Positions 27,330 to 37,494 of a DNA stretch of 64,000 nucleotides are shown piece after piece. Source of the DNA: Sphingopyxis sp. CCNWLW2 (lineage in GTDB: Bacteria; Pseudomonadota; Alphaproteobacteria; Sphingomonadales; Sphingomonadaceae); the NCBI RefSeq assembly GCF_037095755.1, contig NZ_JBAWKJ010000002.1, positions 1,240,001 to 1,304,000 of the forward strand. Direction: 5' to 3'. The notes under the pieces were generated by a model, which was not told the origin of the DNA, searched no databases, and saw only the letters and a program-made list of their open reading frames with translations. Position numbers and translations under genes: made by a program. How positions within the stretch are numbered: position 1 is the stretch's first letter; every line of letters begins with the position of its first letter.

Positions 27330-27767
27330 ATGACCGACCTCGACGAAGCACGGATCGAAGTGGTGCGCCGCCATATGGCGCTCGAGATCACGCACGATTG
27401 GGACGGCGTACTCGCGACCTTCGACCATCCGCGTTACGAATTGATGGGCCCCGGCACGATCTTCGACGGCGAAGCGGCGGTGCGATCCTATTTCGCGACG
27501 TCGCGCGAGCCCTTTCCCGATCAGGCGAACGAGGTCATCGCGATCGCCGCCGACGAAGGCACGAACACGGTGCTCGTCGAATTCTGGCTGACGGGCACGC
27601 ATCTCGGTCCGCTGAAGCTCGGCCTGCGCACGATCGAGCCGACGGGCAAGGCGTTCCGTATCCGTATGGCGGCAAGCTTCGAATTCGCACCCGGCGGCGA
27701 CAAGATCGTCTGCGAACGTCCCTATTACGACCAGTCGGCGGTGATGAAGGCGCTCGGCCTACTCTAG
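27330..27767 (+). CDS. SnoaL/NTF2-like protein
   Basis: A 145-residue NTF2-fold protein, related to the SnoaL polyketide cyclase group. Segments [20 protein letters not shown] and [13 protein letters not shown] fit the cone-shaped barrel, and the ending [12 protein letters not shown] is common in the ester-cyclase subgroup. A small-molecule binding or isomerase role is likely but the substrate is unknown. It starts 11 bp after the J-domain gene and has GGGAGA upstream. Confidence 0.8.
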   Translation: MTDLDEARIEVVRRHMALEITHDWDGVLATFDHPRYELMGPGTIFDGEAAVRSYFATSREPFPDQANEVIAIAADEGTNTVLVEFWLTGTHLGPLKLGLRTIEPTGKAFRIRMAASFEFAPGGDKIVCERPYYDQSAVMKALGLL

Positions 27768-27870
27768 AATATCGCCACGAAAGGCGTTGCAAGCCGCAAC
27801 CCATGGCGATACCGCGACGACGAAGCGCCGCCGCGCGGCGACTCTCCCCGTTTGCTTGCTGGACTTTGCC

Positions 27871-28860
27871 ATGACCGATATCCCGAACAGCCTTCCCGAT
27901 CACCACGGCTCGACGCTGCTTGCGGCGCCCGATACCGAGGTTGATGCGCGCGAGGTCTTCGGGGTCGATATCGACATGAAGGTGCCGGCATTCAGCGAAG
28001 CCGACGAGCGCGTCCCCGACCTCGATCCCGCCTATGTCTTCGACGGCGACACGACGCTCGCGATCCTCGCGGGCTTCAAATATAACCGCCGCGTGATGGT
28101 GCAGGGCTATCATGGCACCGGCAAGTCGACGCATATCGAACAGGTTGCGGCGCGGCTGAAATGGCCGTGCATCCGCGTCAACCTCGACGCGCATATCAGC
28201 CGTATCGATCTCGTCGGCCGCGATGCGATCGTGCTGCGCGACGGCCAACAGGTCACCGAATTCCGCGAAGGCCTGCTCCCCTGGGCGCTGCAGACGCCGA
28301 CCGCGCTCGTCTTCGACGAATATGACGCCGGCCGTCCCGACGTGATGTTCGTGATCCAGCGCGTGCTCGAAACCGAGGGCAAGCTGACCCTGCTCGACCA
28401 GAATCGCGTGATCCGCCCGAACCCGCATTTTCGCCTCTTCTCGACCGCGAATACCGTCGGGCTCGGCGACACGAGCGGACTGTATCACGGGACGCAACAG
28501 ATCAACCAGGGCCAGATGGACCGCTGGAACATCGTCGTCACGCTGAACTATCTGCCCGCGGCGACCGAAAGCGCGATCATCCTCGCCAAGGTGCCCGACA
28601 CCGACGAGACGACCGTCGCGAATATGGTGAAGGTCGCCGACCTGACACGTCAGGGCTTCATCAACGGCGACATTTCGACCGTGATGTCGCCGCGCACGGT
28701 GATCAGCTGGGCGCAGAATACCGCGATCTTCAACAATATCGGCTTCGCCTTCCGTCTCTCCTTCCTCAACAAATGCGACGAGGCCGAACGGATGATCGTC
28801 GCCGAATATTATCAGCGCGTGTTCGGCGAGGATCTGCCCGAAAGCGTCGTCGGCAAGTGA
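27871..28860 (+). CDS. cobS: Aerobic cobaltochelatase subunit CobS
   Basis: A 329-residue AAA+ ATPase. Walker A is GYHGTGKST, Walker B is [10 protein letters not shown], and the CobS-type N-terminus [19 protein letters not shown] is present. With CobT it forms the ATPase ring that drives CobN in cobalt insertion into hydrogenobyrinate diamide. ATG 27871 is used; an in-frame ATG at 27787 adds Arg-rich sequence. The partner cobT is 2.7 kb downstream rather than adjacent, and no cobN is in the window. Confidence 0.93.
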   Translation: MTDIPNSLPDHHGSTLLAAPDTEVDAREVFGVDIDMKVPAFSEADERVPDLDPAYVFDGDTTLAILAGFKYNRRVMVQGYHGTGKSTHIEQVAARLKWPCIRVNLDAHISRIDLVGRDAIVLRDGQQVTEFREGLLPWALQTPTALVFDEYDAGRPDVMFVIQRVLETEGKLTLLDQNRVIRPNPHFRLFSTANTVGLGDTSGLYHGTQQINQGQMDRWNIVVTLNYLPAATESAIILAKVPDTDETTVANMVKVADLTRQGFINGDISTVMSPRTVISWAQNTAIFNNIGFAFRLSFLNKCDEAERMIVAEYYQRVFGEDLPESVVGK

Positions 28861-30056
28861 CGTCGGTGCGCCACCTGGCGGTGGCGTCCTGCGCCGCACT
28901 CGCGCTGTCGGGGTGCAGCATCGCGGCGGTCGACTATGGCAAGGTCCGGCATGCCGACTATGTCGCCGACCCGCGCTGCACCGCGCAGCCGGGCGCGGTG
29001 GTCGATGGCGAGGCCTTGCCCTATTTCTTCGCGACGAGCCGCTTGCCCGACTGCCGCACCCCCGATATCGAGCTGCTCCGCCACCGCGGCGACCATATGC
29101 GCTACGGCCGCTTCAACGCCCCGCGCGAGGTCGAGGTCGGCAAGAAGAAAAAGCTGCTCGCGCCGATCGCCTTCCAGACCTCGGCCGACTGGTGGCGCGC
29201 GCTGCAGGCCGAAACCGACCGCAAGCAGGGCCGCGTGCTGCTCTATGTTCACGGTTACCGCGAGAATTTCCCGACGACGTCGAAGGACGCGACGCAGATC
29301 GCGCGCATGACGGGCTTCGACGGCCCGATCATCGAATACAGCTGGCCGTCGCAGGGCAAGGTCCTGAGCTATGTCGTCGACGAGACGAACATGTACCACG
29401 ACGTCCGCAATTTCCGGGACTTCCTGAAGTCGCTGGCCGAACAATCGTGGGTCAAGGAGATCGTGGTCGTCTCGCATTCGCTTGGCGCGCGGCTCGTCGT
29501 CCCCGCGATCTCTTATGTCGATCGCACGTCGAGCAGCGCGGACAGCAGCAATATCTCGAACGTCATCCTCGCCTCGCCCGACATCGACCGCGAGACGTTC
29601 GAGCGCGATATCGAGGAAGAGGTGCTGTCGGCACGGCGCGTCGCCAACAATCGCCGGATCACCGTCTATACGTCGCGCGCCGACAAGGCGCTTGCCGCGT
29701 CGCGCGCGATCCACGGCTATCCGCGGCTCGGCTCGCCCTATTGCTTCAACCCGTTCGAGGCGGCCGAGCTGAAGGCCAAGGGGCTGCCCGAGCGCTGCTA
29801 TCCCGTGTCGCGCGCAGGCCTGACCGTGATCGACACCACCGACGTCTCACGCGGGTCGACGGGGCATAGCAATTTCCTGCGCAGCGCGGTCGTGTGCCGC
29901 GATTTCATCGACGTCGTCGCGAACAAGCGCACGCGGCCCGAGCGCGTCGCGACGATATGGGCGCATGTGTTCCGGCTGCTCCCCGACCCCGCGTTGCCGA
30001 AAGACGGCGACGACGCGATCTGTCACCGCACGCCCGAGGTCGAAGAGCCGCAGTAA
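28857..30056 (+). CDS. DUF900-type alpha/beta hydrolase, lipoprotein
   Basis: About 399 residues from GTG 28857, which overlaps the cobS stop (GTGA). The N-terminus has a lipobox, LALSGC, so the protein is probably an outer-membrane or periplasmic lipoprotein. The alpha/beta hydrolase domain starts at [19 protein letters not shown] and has the nucleophile motif VSHSLGARL, the DUF900 pattern. The catalytic His is probably the one in [10 protein letters not shown]. It is translationally coupled to cobS, an unexpected partner. Confidence 0.8.
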   Translation: MTSVRHLAVASCAALALSGCSIAAVDYGKVRHADYVADPRCTAQPGAVVDGEALPYFFATSRLPDCRTPDIELLRHRGDHMRYGRFNAPREVEVGKKKKLLAPIAFQTSADWWRALQAETDRKQGRVLLYVHGYRENFPTTSKDATQIARMTGFDGPIIEYSWPSQGKVLSYVVDETNMYHDVRNFRDFLKSLAEQSWVKEIVVVSHSLGARLVVPAISYVDRTSSSADSSNISNVILASPDIDRETFERDIEEEVLSARRVANNRRITVYTSRADKALAASRAIHGYPRLGSPYCFNPFEAAELKAKGLPERCYPVSRAGLTVIDTTDVSRGSTGHSNFLRSAVVCRDFIDVVANKRTRPERVATIWAHVFRLLPDPALPKDGDDAICHRTPEVEEPQ

Positions 30057-30060
30057 GCGG

Positions 30061-30192
30061 CTAGAAGCCGCACATGATCGCGAAATTGGCGAGCCAGACG
30101 ACCGGTCCCTCGCCGGTCCACAGCCACAGCCCGCCCGCCGCGATCAGGACGAAGAGCGCAAGCGCGATCCAGTCCTGCCGCGCGAGCTTCAT
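30061..30192 (-). CDS. 43-residue single-helix membrane peptide
   Basis: A 43-codon frame starts at ATG 30192: MKLARQDWIALALFVLIAAG, then a Trp-rich turn and a second short hydrophobic stretch ending CGF. Its start overlaps the MFS transporter stop by 4 bp (ATGA at 30189-30192), the same coupling seen between real genes here, which is the main reason to believe it. It might be a small accessory subunit of the transporter. No family recognised. Confidence 0.5.
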   Translation of the reverse strand: MKLARQDWIALALFVLIAAGGLWLWTGEGPVVWLANFAIMCGF

Positions 30193-31406
30193 GCCGGCTC
30201 CAGCCGTTTGACCGGCGCGTCGGCGATCGGCAGGTGGACGAGCCCGGCGAACAGCCCGAGCGCGATCGAGAAGCCCCACGCGATATTATAGCTGCCGGTG
30301 GCGTCGAAGATCAGCCCCGCCATCCACGCGCCGAAAAAGCTGCCGAGCTGGTGACTCAGAAACACGATGCCATAGAGCATCGAGAGGTAGCGGATGCCGA
30401 AGATGCGCCCGACGATGCCGCTGGTAAGCGGCACCGTGCCGAGCCACAGGAAGCCCATCGCGCCCGCAAAGACGAGCGCGCTCGCATGACTCAGGGGCAG
30501 GAAGAGGAAGAGCGCGATCACCGCCGAGCGCGCGGTATAGAGCGCCGACAGCACATATTTCTGGCGCATCAGGTCGCCCGCGCGGCCGAACACGTACGAA
30601 CCGAGGATGTTGAACAACCCGACGAGTGCGAGCACCTGCGCACCGATCTCGATGCCGAGCCCCTTGTCGTCGAGATAGGCGGGCAGATGCGTCGCGATGA
30701 AGGCGATGTGGAAACCACAGACGAAGAAACCCGCATTGAGCAGCCAATAGCCGCGGTGAACGGCGGCCTCGCGCAGCGCTTCGCGCGCGGTCTGCTCCTC
30801 GGCCCGCAGCGTCCCGGGCGTGTCGGTACGACCCGCAACGCCGATTGCGAGCAGGCCGCACAGCGCGACGAGCCCCGCCATGATCCACAAAGTCTGGTGA
30901 TAGCCGATGTCACCGAGCAGCATCGATGCCAGCGGCACGACGAGGAACTGGCCGAGCGAGCCGCCCGCGGTGACGATACCGAACGCGCTGCTGCGCTTTT
31001 CGGGGCTGACGACGCGGCCGACCGCGCCGAGCACGACGACGAAGGTCGTCGCCGACTGCGCCATGCCGATCAGCAGGCCGAAGCTGATGTGGAGCCCAAT
31101 CGCGTCGGTCGCGAACGCCGCGCCGATCAGCCCGAGTGCATAGAGCAGCGCCCCGCCGAGCACGACGCGCCCCGCGCCATGCTTGTCGGCGAGCGCGCCG
31201 ACGAAGGGCTGAACGAGACCGAAGAGCAGGTTCTGGAGCGCCATCGCGAGCCCGAAGTCGGATCGGCTGATCCCGATATCGACGCTCATCTGCGGCAGGA
31301 ACAGGCCGAACGACTGGCGCACGCCCATCGCGAGCGTGACGATGAACGCCGCGCAGGCGATGACGACCCACGGGCGTTTCATGGGGGAGAGTGCGGGGGA
31401 GGACAT
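30189..31406 (-). CDS. MFS transporter
   Basis: A 405-residue major facilitator with 12 predicted helices. The loop 2-3 signature is GALADKHGAGRVVLGG, and the N-terminus SFGLFLPQMSVDIGISRSDFG resembles the oxalate/formate and monocarboxylate-like group. The direction and substrate cannot be told. It is followed by the coupled 43-residue membrane peptide. An internal ATG at 31382 is an alternative start. Confidence 0.88.
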   Translation of the reverse strand: MSSPALSPMKRPWVVIACAAFIVTLAMGVRQSFGLFLPQMSVDIGISRSDFGLAMALQNLLFGLVQPFVGALADKHGAGRVVLGGALLYALGLIGAAFATDAIGLHISFGLLIGMAQSATTFVVVLGAVGRVVSPEKRSSAFGIVTAGGSLGQFLVVPLASMLLGDIGYHQTLWIMAGLVALCGLLAIGVAGRTDTPGTLRAEEQTAREALREAAVHRGYWLLNAGFFVCGFHIAFIATHLPAYLDDKGLGIEIGAQVLALVGLFNILGSYVFGRAGDLMRQKYVLSALYTARSAVIALFLFLPLSHASALVFAGAMGFLWLGTVPLTSGIVGRIFGIRYLSMLYGIVFLSHQLGSFFGAWMAGLIFDATGSYNIAWGFSIALGLFAGLVHLPIADAPVKRLEPA

Positions 31407-31474
31407 AGGCCGCGGATGCTCCCCCGGCCGAGCGAGGTCAAGCGAGCATAGCTATGGCCGCGTTCATTCCCTCT

Positions 31475-31549
31475 TCGTCACCCCGGACTTGATCCGGGGT
31501 CCAAGGCTTCACCGGCGGAATGGACCCCGGATCAAGTCCGGGGTGACGA
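31475..31549. repeat. Palindromic intergenic repeat, copy 3
   Basis: Arms 31475-31503 and 31521-31549 are perfect 29-bp inverted repeats with a 17-bp centre, starting TCGTCACCCCGG. Same design as copies 1 and 2 but with a different inner stem (GACTTGATCC). It lies between the divergent MFS and cobT genes. Confidence 0.85.
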
Positions 31550-31597
31550 TGAAAGGGATTTCCTTCGACACCCAAAGCTGGTTAGAGCCGACTCGAA

Positions 31598-33421
31598 ATG
31601 TCCGCCCAATCTCCCCTCGACGATTTCAAGGCCGCGCTGTCGAGCGTCGCGCGCGCGGTGACGCGCGATGCCGAGGTCGAGGTCGGTTTCACCGCCGACG
31701 CACCCGCGCAGATCGGCAAGGCGATCAAGGTCCCGACGCCGTCGCGCACGCTGCCCGCCGATCAGGTCGCCGAGGCGCGGGGTTTTGCGGACAGCTATGC
31801 GCTGCGCATGAAGCACCATAGCGAGAAGCTGCACGCCGCGGCGCGCCCCGCCGATCCGATCGCCGCCGCCGCGTTCGATGCGATGGAGCGCGCGCGGATC
31901 GAAGCGCTCGGCGCGCGCCATATGAACGGCATGCGCAGCAACCTGTCGGCCAGCCTCGCGATGCGGATGCGCAGCGACCCGATCAGCCGCGCGCAAGGGC
32001 GCGAGGATGTGCCGATGTCGAGCGCGCTCGAGCTGATGCTGCGCGAGGCGCTGACCGGCGAGCAGGCGCCGCAGGGAACCGAGACCGGCCTGTCGCTGGT
32101 GCGCGAATGGATCACCAACGAGGCGGGCGGCGACCTCACCGCCTTGTCGATGCTGCTCGACGACCAGGCCGCCTTTGCCGAAACCGCGAAGCTCGCGCTC
32201 CGCCACCTCGACCTGATCCAGAGCGACGAGCCGCTCGAGGAAGGCGCCGAGGACGGCGGCGAGCAGGACGAAAGCGAAGCCGAGGAAAGCCAGGAAGAGC
32301 AGGAAAGCGAAGACGGCGGTGCCGGTGAAAGCCAAGTCGATGCGCGCGCCGAAATGGCGGGCGATCAGGCCGACGACGGCGACAGCGACCCAGACGCGCA
32401 AGAAATGGAAGCCGACGGCGAGCCCGAAATGGGCGGCGAAGGCGACGAGGGCATGTTGCCCGTGCGCCCCAACCGCCTGCCGAGCGACATCCCCGATTTC
32501 AACTATCTACGCTTCACCGAAAAGCATGACGAGATCATCCTCGCGACCGAGCTCTGCGACGCCGACGAACTGACGCGGCTGCGCGCCTATCTCGACCAGC
32601 AGATGACGCATCTGCAGGGCGCGGTGACCAAGCTTGCGAACCGCCTCCAGCGCCGCCTGATGGCGCAGCAGAACCGCGCGTGGGATTTCGACCAGGAGGA
32701 AGGCCAGCTCGACGCCGCGCGCCTCGCGCGCGTCATCGTCTCGCCCGGCCAGTCGCTGAGCTACAAGATCGAGCGCGATACCGACTTCCGCGACACGGTG
32801 GTGACCTTGCTGATCGACAATAGCGGATCGATGCGCGGGCGGCCGATCAGCATCGCCGCGATCAGCGCCGACATCCTCGCGCGCACGCTCGAACGCTGCG
32901 GTGTGAAGACCGAAATCCTCGGCTTCACGACGCGGACCTGGAAGGGCGGGCAGAGTCGCGAGGATTGGCTCGCCGCCGGACGCCCCGCGCATCCCGGCCG
33001 CCTCAATGATTTGCGCCACATCATCTACAAGCCCGCCGACGAGCCCTATCGCCGCGCGCGCAAGTCGCTCGGGCTGATGATGCGCGAAGGGCTGCTCAAA
33101 GAGAATATCGACGGCGAGGCGCTGACATGGGCGCACAGCCGCATCATTGGCCGCCCCGAAGAACGCAAGATATTGATGGTGATTTCGGACGGCGCGCCGG
33201 TCGACGACAGCACCTTGTCGGTGAACCACGGCGCCTATCTCGACCAGCATCTGCGCCAGGTGATCGACTGGATCGAGAACCGCTCGCCGGTCGAGCTCTG
33301 CGCGATCGGCATCGGGCACGATGTGACGCGCTATTACAGCCGCGCGGTGACGATCATGGACGCCGAGCAGCTGGGCGGCACGATGGTCGAACAGCTCGCG
33401 GGCCTGTTCGACATCGACTAG
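31598..33421 (+). CDS. cobT: Aerobic cobaltochelatase subunit CobT
   Basis: A 607-residue protein. A very acidic middle part (about residues 205-290, with runs of Glu, Asp and Gln) is followed by a von Willebrand A domain whose MIDAS motif is [11 protein letters not shown]. That is the CobT layout. It forms the chaperone-like complex with CobS. Its stop overlaps the end of the convergent lysR gene by 4 bp. ATG 31598 begins [14 protein letters not shown], in line with family starts. Confidence 0.93.
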   Translation: MSAQSPLDDFKAALSSVARAVTRDAEVEVGFTADAPAQIGKAIKVPTPSRTLPADQVAEARGFADSYALRMKHHSEKLHAAARPADPIAAAAFDAMERARIEALGARHMNGMRSNLSASLAMRMRSDPISRAQGREDVPMSSALELMLREALTGEQAPQGTETGLSLVREWITNEAGGDLTALSMLLDDQAAFAETAKLALRHLDLIQSDEPLEEGAEDGGEQDESEAEESQEEQESEDGGAGESQVDARAEMAGDQADDGDSDPDAQEMEADGEPEMGGEGDEGMLPVRPNRLPSDIPDFNYLRFTEKHDEIILATELCDADELTRLRAYLDQQMTHLQGAVTKLANRLQRRLMAQQNRAWDFDQEEGQLDAARLARVIVSPGQSLSYKIERDTDFRDTVVTLLIDNSGSMRGRPISIAAISADILARTLERCGVKTEILGFTTRTWKGGQSREDWLAAGRPAHPGRLNDLRHIIYKPADEPYRRARKSLGLMMREGLLKENIDGEALTWAHSRIIGRPEERKILMVISDGAPVDDSTLSVNHGAYLDQHLRQVIDWIENRSPVELCAIGIGHDVTRYYSRAVTIMDAEQLGGTMVEQLAGLFDID

Positions 33422-34317
33422 CTCGCTGCCCCGCCGGGGCCGGCGATATGACGCGTCAGGGCATCGGCCAGATGGTCAAAGACATGGTCGAAGCGACTTA
33501 GCGAACGCAGGTCGGGGTGCATGAGCAGCCACATCTCGACCTCGGGCGCGAAATCGGTGGGAAGCAGGCGCTCCAGCCCGCCCGACAGCGGCGCGTGGCA
33601 GACCCCGATCCCGCACCCCGCCCGAATCGCCGCGAGTTGCGCCATGTCGCTGTCGGACCGCAGCGCGAAGTCGTCGCGCGCGATGCGCTTCCCCGCGACG
33701 CGAAAAATATCGGTGTAAGCGAACGGGCGGTCGAACCCGATCAGCCGGTGCCCTCGCAGGTCTTCGGCCCGCTCCACCGCCCGCCGGCCGCGCATATAGG
33801 CGGGGTGCGCATAGAGGCCGAGCTCGAAGCCGCCGATCCGCGTCGCGACCAGCGCGTCCTGTCGCGGCGGTGCCATGCGCACCGCAATATCGGCGGCCCG
33901 GCGCATCACATCTTCGTCGCTGTTCGACACCGCGAGCTCGATGACGAGCCCCGGCCACCGGTCCATCATGGCGCGCACGATCGGCGGCAGAATCTCGGCC
34001 GCGGTCACTTCGCTTGCGGCGATCCGGATGCTTCCCTCCATGGCATCGCGGGCGCCCGACGCCGCCCGGGTCAGTGCCCCGGCGGCATCGGCCAGCGCCC
34101 GCGCATGCGGCATCAGCGCGAGCGCGGCGTCGGTCGGGGACAGCCCGTCGGGGGTGCGGAGGAAAAGGCTCTGGCCGAGCGCCGCTTCGAGCGTCCTGAT
34201 ATGACGGCCCATCGTCGGCTGGCTGATCCGCAACCGCCGGCCGGCGGCGGACAGCGACCCCGCCTCCATCACCGCGAGAAAGCTTCGGTAAAGCGACCAA
34301 TCCACATCTCTGATCAT
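33418..34317 (-). CDS. LysR family transcriptional regulator
   Basis: A 299-residue LysR protein. The winged helix-turn-helix spans residues 6-65 ([21 protein letters not shown]), followed by a substrate-binding domain of two lobes. It is divergent from a cupin gene, its most likely target. The start codon lies inside a perfect 16-bp palindrome (34315-34330), which suggests autoregulation. Effector unknown. Confidence 0.9.
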   Translation of the reverse strand: MIRDVDWSLYRSFLAVMEAGSLSAAGRRLRISQPTMGRHIRTLEAALGQSLFLRTPDGLSPTDAALALMPHARALADAAGALTRAASGARDAMEGSIRIAASEVTAAEILPPIVRAMMDRWPGLVIELAVSNSDEDVMRRAADIAVRMAPPRQDALVATRIGGFELGLYAHPAYMRGRRAVERAEDLRGHRLIGFDRPFAYTDIFRVAGKRIARDDFALRSDSDMAQLAAIRAGCGIGVCHAPLSGGLERLLPTDFAPEVEMWLLMHPDLRSLSRFDHVFDHLADALTRHIAGPGGAAS

Positions 34318-34330
34318 TCATATATGAATG
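34315..34330. promoter_or_regulatory. Perfect 16-bp palindrome at the lysR start codon
   Basis: CATTCATATATGAATG is fully self-complementary and covers the first codon of lysR, 70 bp before the divergent cupin gene. Position and symmetry suit an operator for the LysR protein, though its exact role is a guess. Confidence 0.45.
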
Positions 34331-34400
34331 GCAGATATGGCGATTTATGCAATATCGTTGGCACCGGGGGCCGCCTAGGGCGAGCCATCAGGAGAAAATC

Positions 34401-34898
34401 ATGCCCCCGAAATCGATCAATATCTTCACCCATGCGTGCGCCCCGCTTCCCGAACCGATCCGCGCGACCGGCCCCGCGGCCGAACGCTATGCCGTCGACG
34501 TCGCCATGGCGGGGGCGCTGCTCGGAATGGAGCGGCTCGGCTGCAACATCTTCGTTGTGCCGCCCGGCAAACGCGCCTTCCCCTTTCACAACCATCATGC
34601 GACCGAAGAGCTTTTCGTGATCCTCGAAGGCACCGGGTCGTTCCGGCAAGGGAAGGATTCCGTCCCGGTCGGGCCGGGAGACATGCTGGCCTGCCCCGCT
34701 GGCGGGGCCGACAGCGCGCACCAGATCGTCAACGACGGAACGCAGCCGCTGCGCTATCTGGCAATAAGCACCCGCCCCGAGCTCGACGTCATCGAATATC
34801 CCGACAGCGGCAAGACCCGGGTCATTGCCGGCGGCACGGGCTTCGACCTGCTGGTCGGCCGCGATGCCGCGACGCCGGGCTATTGGGACGGCGAATAG
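34401..34898 (+). CDS. Cupin domain protein
   Basis: A 165-residue cupin. Motif 1 is PFHNHHATEELFVILEGTGSF (His, His, Glu) and motif 2 is GDMLACPAGGADSAHQIVN with the last His. AGGAGA at 34390-34395 fixes the ATG at 34401. It is divergent from lysR and probably under its control. The ending LLVGRDAATPGYWDGE is typical of a group of uncharacterised proteobacterial cupins. Confidence 0.85.
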   Translation: MPPKSINIFTHACAPLPEPIRATGPAAERYAVDVAMAGALLGMERLGCNIFVVPPGKRAFPFHNHHATEELFVILEGTGSFRQGKDSVPVGPGDMLACPAGGADSAHQIVNDGTQPLRYLAISTRPELDVIEYPDSGKTRVIAGGTGFDLLVGRDAATPGYWDGE

Positions 34899-34931
34899 CG
34901 GTGAGGTTGTTCGACGTGGATTGAACGAGTG

Positions 34932-35549
34932 TCAGCTTATCTTGGCGGTTGCGACCAAAGCCCGATAATCTTCGATATTTCTGTCGAAGAAGTGAAGCTT
35001 GGGTGCATCGAAGGTCATCATGAAAAGCTTGCCATTTCGAAGCGCGGCTATTGCTTCACCCCGGCGCGTCAATTCGTCAGGGGTTACATATTCATATGTA
35101 AACTGGATTGCTGGCTCATTTAGGAACTTGGTCGGCTTCGAAGTTCCTACAGAAAAAACCGCGATGCCAAAATAGGCACGATAGGTTCCTTCGAGAAGCT
35201 CGGGGACGTCCGTCAGTAGACTATTCGATCGCAGCTTGGGCAATGGATCGTGTTTTTTGCTGCGTTCGCGCAACAACGGTTCGCCGGGAGCAATATCGGA
35301 ATAGAAAGAAATATCATTGAGCCGCTCGCCATCCAGCGTCCACGTCTCGGCCTTTTTCCCCGGCCTCGCCGAAAGCTTGTTCCAGTCTCGGGGCGGCGTG
35401 ATCGACAGCGTCGACTTCGCAACGGCCACGGTCTCGCCGCTCTTTATCAGATCATTTGCCGACAACACGGCAGGGGCGGTCAGGGCCGTGGCCGCTGAGA
35501 TAAACAGCACGGGCTTCAACAATGATTTGAGCATTCCAAATTCTTTCAT
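34932..35549 (-). CDS. Hypothetical exported protein
   Basis: A 205-residue protein with a signal peptide (LLKPVLFISAATALTAPAVLSA, cleavage near ALSA-N). The mature part (SITPPRDWNKLSARPGKKAETW and FTYEYVTPDELTRRGEAIAAL) is of no recognised family. Its start overlaps the M48 peptidase stop by 4 bp, making it the last gene of a three-gene exported operon. GC is visibly lower here than in the flanking genes. Confidence 0.65.
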   Translation of the reverse strand: MKEFGMLKSLLKPVLFISAATALTAPAVLSANDLIKSGETVAVAKSTLSITPPRDWNKLSARPGKKAETWTLDGERLNDISFYSDIAPGEPLLRERSKKHDPLPKLRSNSLLTDVPELLEGTYRAYFGIAVFSVGTSKPTKFLNEPAIQFTYEYVTPDELTRRGEAIAALRNGKLFMMTFDAPKLHFFDRNIEDYRALVATAKIS

Positions 35550-36745
35550 TGGGGTGCAACGAGCGAGCGGATCATGTCCGCATCGGGTGCACCGGGTTTG
35601 AGTTCCAGATAGCGGGAGAGCGAAGGGATCGCTTCGGCCTTTCGATCCATGCGCATCAGTGACAGTCCCATCCCGCGATAGGCGACGGGCAGATCGGCAT
35701 TAAGTGCCAGCGCCTGACGATAGAAATCGACCGCATTGGGAAGGTCGCGCGGATTGGCCCGCAACCGATAGAGTTCGCCGCGCGCAAGCAGGAGCGGCGC
35801 CGTCCACTGTTCCGAGCCAAGGCGGGTAATCAGATATTCGGTCCCGGTGAAATCGTTGAGCTTGATCTGATCTTCGAGAAATTGATCGAGCCAGGGCGCC
35901 AGGGCCGCCTGATAGGCATTTCGCCCTTCATATTCGCCGCCCGGAACGCGGTTGGCCAAGGTGGAAAGATAATCTGCTCGCTCGAGGTTCGTGGGGTGTG
36001 ACGCGAAAAAAGGCGTGCCGTCGTATCGCTTGCTCCGGGCCGCACGCCCGGTCAAAGTCGCGTCGGTCTCGTTCATCGCCGAACGCCAGACTTCCGCCGC
36101 CGCCGACGGCCGATATTGCGCGGCTGCCATATAGCCGAAACCCCGGAGATCCGCTTCTCTCTCTTGATCGCGATTGAACCGGGCGAGTGCCCCGTAAACC
36201 GAAACACGAAAATCGCCGTATGAGTGCCCGGCGCCGCTCCCATAGGTTACGGCGAGACTCCCGAGTACGGCTGTCCATGCCATGAGATCACTCGACGAGC
36301 GCCGGCGTCGAAAATCTTCGAGCGAATGCCGGAGTTCGAAATGGGCGAATTCATGACCAAGAATTGACGCAAGCTCGGCCTCGTTCCGCATACGCAGCAG
36401 CAAACCCGAGTAAATGCGCATCGTGCCGTTCGGGCTCATGCTCGCATTGAAGGCGGGCACACGCAGGATGTAGATGCGCACACCCTTACAGCGATCGTCG
36501 CCGACCGCGCGGCACAGGACCGACCGGACATAGCTGTTGAGCGCTTCGTCGCGGATGAGCACGCGCGAGTCCCGGGTGAGGCGTTCGCTTTCGTCGTCGA
36601 CCATCCACATACCGCGCTCGTCGACGTTCTGCGGCTGGTAGGCGCCCGCATAGGGCGGCAGTCCGAAATCGCTTTCGGGGTTTGCGGCGGCAAGCGTCGA
36701 CATGGCCGCGGCGGCGATTGCGAGCCGCATTGTCCGCCGCGTCAT
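35546..36745 (-). CDS. M48 family metalloprotease with C-terminal TPR-like repeats
   Basis: A 399-residue exported peptidase. A signal peptide (MRLAIAAAAMSTLAAA) is followed by the M48 domain: the zinc motif HEFAH in LGHEFAHFELRHS, and the third ligand Glu in EREADLRGFGYMAA. The C-terminal 80 residues (AVDFYRQALALNADLPVAYR and after) are TPR-like. The layout recalls BepA/LoiP-type periplasmic proteases that survey outer-membrane proteins. It overlaps both neighbours by 4 bp. Confidence 0.85.
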   Translation of the reverse strand: MTRRTMRLAIAAAAMSTLAAANPESDFGLPPYAGAYQPQNVDERGMWMVDDESERLTRDSRVLIRDEALNSYVRSVLCRAVGDDRCKGVRIYILRVPAFNASMSPNGTMRIYSGLLLRMRNEAELASILGHEFAHFELRHSLEDFRRRRSSSDLMAWTAVLGSLAVTYGSGAGHSYGDFRVSVYGALARFNRDQEREADLRGFGYMAAAQYRPSAAAEVWRSAMNETDATLTGRAARSKRYDGTPFFASHPTNLERADYLSTLANRVPGGEYEGRNAYQAALAPWLDQFLEDQIKLNDFTGTEYLITRLGSEQWTAPLLLARGELYRLRANPRDLPNAVDFYRQALALNADLPVAYRGMGLSLMRMDRKAEAIPSLSRYLELKPGAPDADMIRSLVAPQ

Positions 36746-37494
36746 GCGACGGGCTCCGCTCCCACCGCGCTACCCGGAAATTCCTCAAGCAACTGGCGAA
36801 TTCGCTTGTCGGCGCCTTCGGCTGTCCGAACGTCGCCGCCCATCTTTCCGTCGGCGTTCAGCCACAGCAATTCACCGGTCTTCAGATCGACTAGACCTGC
36901 ATAGCCGCTGTGAACGCCCGACGAGACCCCGACGCCGCCGAGCATCGCAAAAGCCTGCAGAACTTTGCGGCCCGTGGATCCATATTGATCCTCGGTATAA
37001 ATGAACAAACCATAGTCCGCATCGCTCGCGCCAGGAAGATTCGCGACTTGCGGGCCAAGCGTCCATTCGAACACGTCGTTCCGGTTATCGCGCTTTTTAG
37101 TGGGCAGCCGGTTTCCGACGAAAAACTGATAATTGATTACGGAATCCGATACGGCCGCAAAAAGCGCCATATGCTCGGCGATCAGCAAAGCTTGCTCGCC
37201 AACCGGATCGGGCGCTTCGATAACGCGGTTGCCAAGGCGATCCTGCAACTGCTTCAATGAAACGCCCATATGCTCACGGCTTTGCGCGGTCCAATCGGCG
37301 TTGGGTTCGAACATCCCGCCGGTCGATTGCGCTCCCACGCGAATTGTCGGCCGGAACAACAGGATGGTCTTGCCGCTCTTCGGCGGCAAAGTGAAACCTT
37401 GGCGAACGGCGGTGCGTTCTTGCGCCGTCGCCAAACCGGGTCCGGCGGACAAAAGCAACAATAGTGCCGCCGCAATAGTGCGCAAAAATTTCAT
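36742..37494 (-). CDS. Hypothetical exported protein, CsgG/GNA1162-like pattern
   Basis: About 250 residues from ATG 37494, with a signal peptide (MKFLRTIAAALLLLLSAGPG). The middle has DYGLFIYTEDQYGSTGRK, and the end GYAGLVDLKTGELLWLNADG then DVRTAEGADKRIRQLLEEFP. This pattern recalls periplasmic CsgG- or GNA1162-like lipoproteins, though no lipobox Cys is seen. First gene of the three-gene operon with the M48 peptidase. Assignment is by eye only. Confidence 0.6.
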   Translation of the reverse strand: MKFLRTIAAALLLLLSAGPGLATAQERTAVRQGFTLPPKSGKTILLFRPTIRVGAQSTGGMFEPNADWTAQSREHMGVSLKQLQDRLGNRVIEAPDPVGEQALLIAEHMALFAAVSDSVINYQFFVGNRLPTKKRDNRNDVFEWTLGPQVANLPGASDADYGLFIYTEDQYGSTGRKVLQAFAMLGGVGVSSGVHSGYAGLVDLKTGELLWLNADGKMGGDVRTAEGADKRIRQLLEEFPGSAVGAEPVA

